Assembly (NCBI GenBank): GCA_903823545.1
Contig: CAIJTL010000514.1
Location: 1-6,570, forward strand
From: an uncultured Planctomycetaceae bacterium
GTDB taxonomy: Bacteria; Planctomycetota; Planctomycetia; Planctomycetales; Planctomycetaceae
Direction of reading: 5' to 3'
Length of the DNA stretch: 6,570 bases
The number at the start of each line of letters is the position of its first letter. The first letter of the stretch is position 1. Under the pieces are notes generated by a model. That model was not told where the DNA came from, did no database searches, and saw only the letters and a list, made by a program, of their open reading frames with translations. Below are positions 6,368 to 6,570 of the stretch, piece by piece. The translations under genes were made by a program, and so were the position numbers.

Positions 6368-6570
6368 TTAACTGACAGGTGTCGCTGCAGTTTCATGCTT
6401 CGGGGCTTCATCGAGTATGGCTTTGACCGCTTTCTGGATGTCGACTGGTTCTGCCATGCGACCTTGTCCAACTTGGCCGCAACTGAGCCAGCCGGTTCCA
6501 GGCTCGACAATGCGACAACCATCGGCCCGAAGCTGCGTCACATTTCGTTGGACTGCCGACTTCGCCCACA
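6368..6570 (-). CDS. coaC: Phosphopantothenoylcysteine decarboxylase (CoaC-type flavoprotein), C-terminal end
   Basis: The minus frame runs in from the right edge and stops at TAA (6370-6368), giving 67 complete codons; the start lies outside. The translation begins with [10 protein letters not shown], corresponding to the end of the P-x-M-N-x-x-M-W substrate-binding motif of HFCD flavoproteins, then [12 protein letters not shown] and [14 protein letters not shown]. The cysteine in that last motif corresponds to the catalytic Cys of the family (Cys158 in E. coli Dfp). The enzyme decarboxylates phosphopantothenoylcysteine to phosphopantetheine in coenzyme A synthesis, using FMN, in the cytoplasm. 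The protein ends about 32 residues after the motif, so no CoaB ligase domain follows: it is a single-domain CoaC, not the fused CoaBC of E. coli. It is convergent with the VIT-VWA gene, with a 92-base gap in which I see no clear terminator. Confidence 0.85.
   Translation of the reverse strand, partial: WAKSAVQRNVTQLRADGCRIVEPGTGWLSCGQVGQGRMAEPVDIQKAVKAILDEAPKHETAATPVS

Noticed and set aside
1..6570. Search for CRISPR arrays, tRNA or rRNA genes, insertion sequences, toxin-antitoxin or defence genes
   Set aside because: None seen. The only direct repeat is the 28-bp tandem duplication, and all substantial coding space is explained by ordinary envelope or cofactor genes.

Overview
The window most likely comes from a member of the Planctomycetota. 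The evidence is the combination of gene types: a secreted-type VIT/VWA protein with the G-I-M-T-P-Y-T-S-F motif and a separate C-terminal module, a repetitive carboxypeptidase-regulatory-like protein, a membrane-anchored M48 protease, and a secreted protein of no recognised family. GC content is moderate. This is inference from gene content; there is no rRNA or other taxonomic marker.

Layout, left to right. (1) Positions 1-1413, + strand: the 3' part of a large protein with carboxypeptidase-regulatory-like beta-sandwich repeats, entering from beyond the left edge. (2) 1530-2447, +: an M48 metalloprotease with an N-terminal membrane anchor and a complete zinc site. (3) 2485-3300, -: a secreted protein of unknown function, convergent with the protease. 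Its intrinsic terminator lies inside the last codons and stop codon of the protease gene. (4) 3457-3657, -: a ThiS-type sulfur carrier with a GTG start and the terminal Gly-Gly. (5) 3658-3901: a divergent intergenic region with two neighbouring hairpins that share a common core and differ by compensatory changes, so they look like copies of a dispersed palindromic repeat. (6) 3902-6275, +: a VIT-VWA protein, split into two overlapping reading frames by an exact 28-bp tandem duplication at 4664-4719. Removing one copy restores a single 781-residue protein. (7) 6368-6570, -: the C-terminal end of a CoaC-type phosphopantothenoylcysteine decarboxylase running off the right edge.

The genes do not form one pathway. 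Two are housekeeping cofactor genes (thiamin thiazole sulfur transfer, coenzyme A). The rest are envelope or secreted proteins. I see no phage, transposase, CRISPR, tRNA or defence system. The most notable items are the 28-bp duplication, the covarying hairpin pair and the terminator embedded in a coding sequence.
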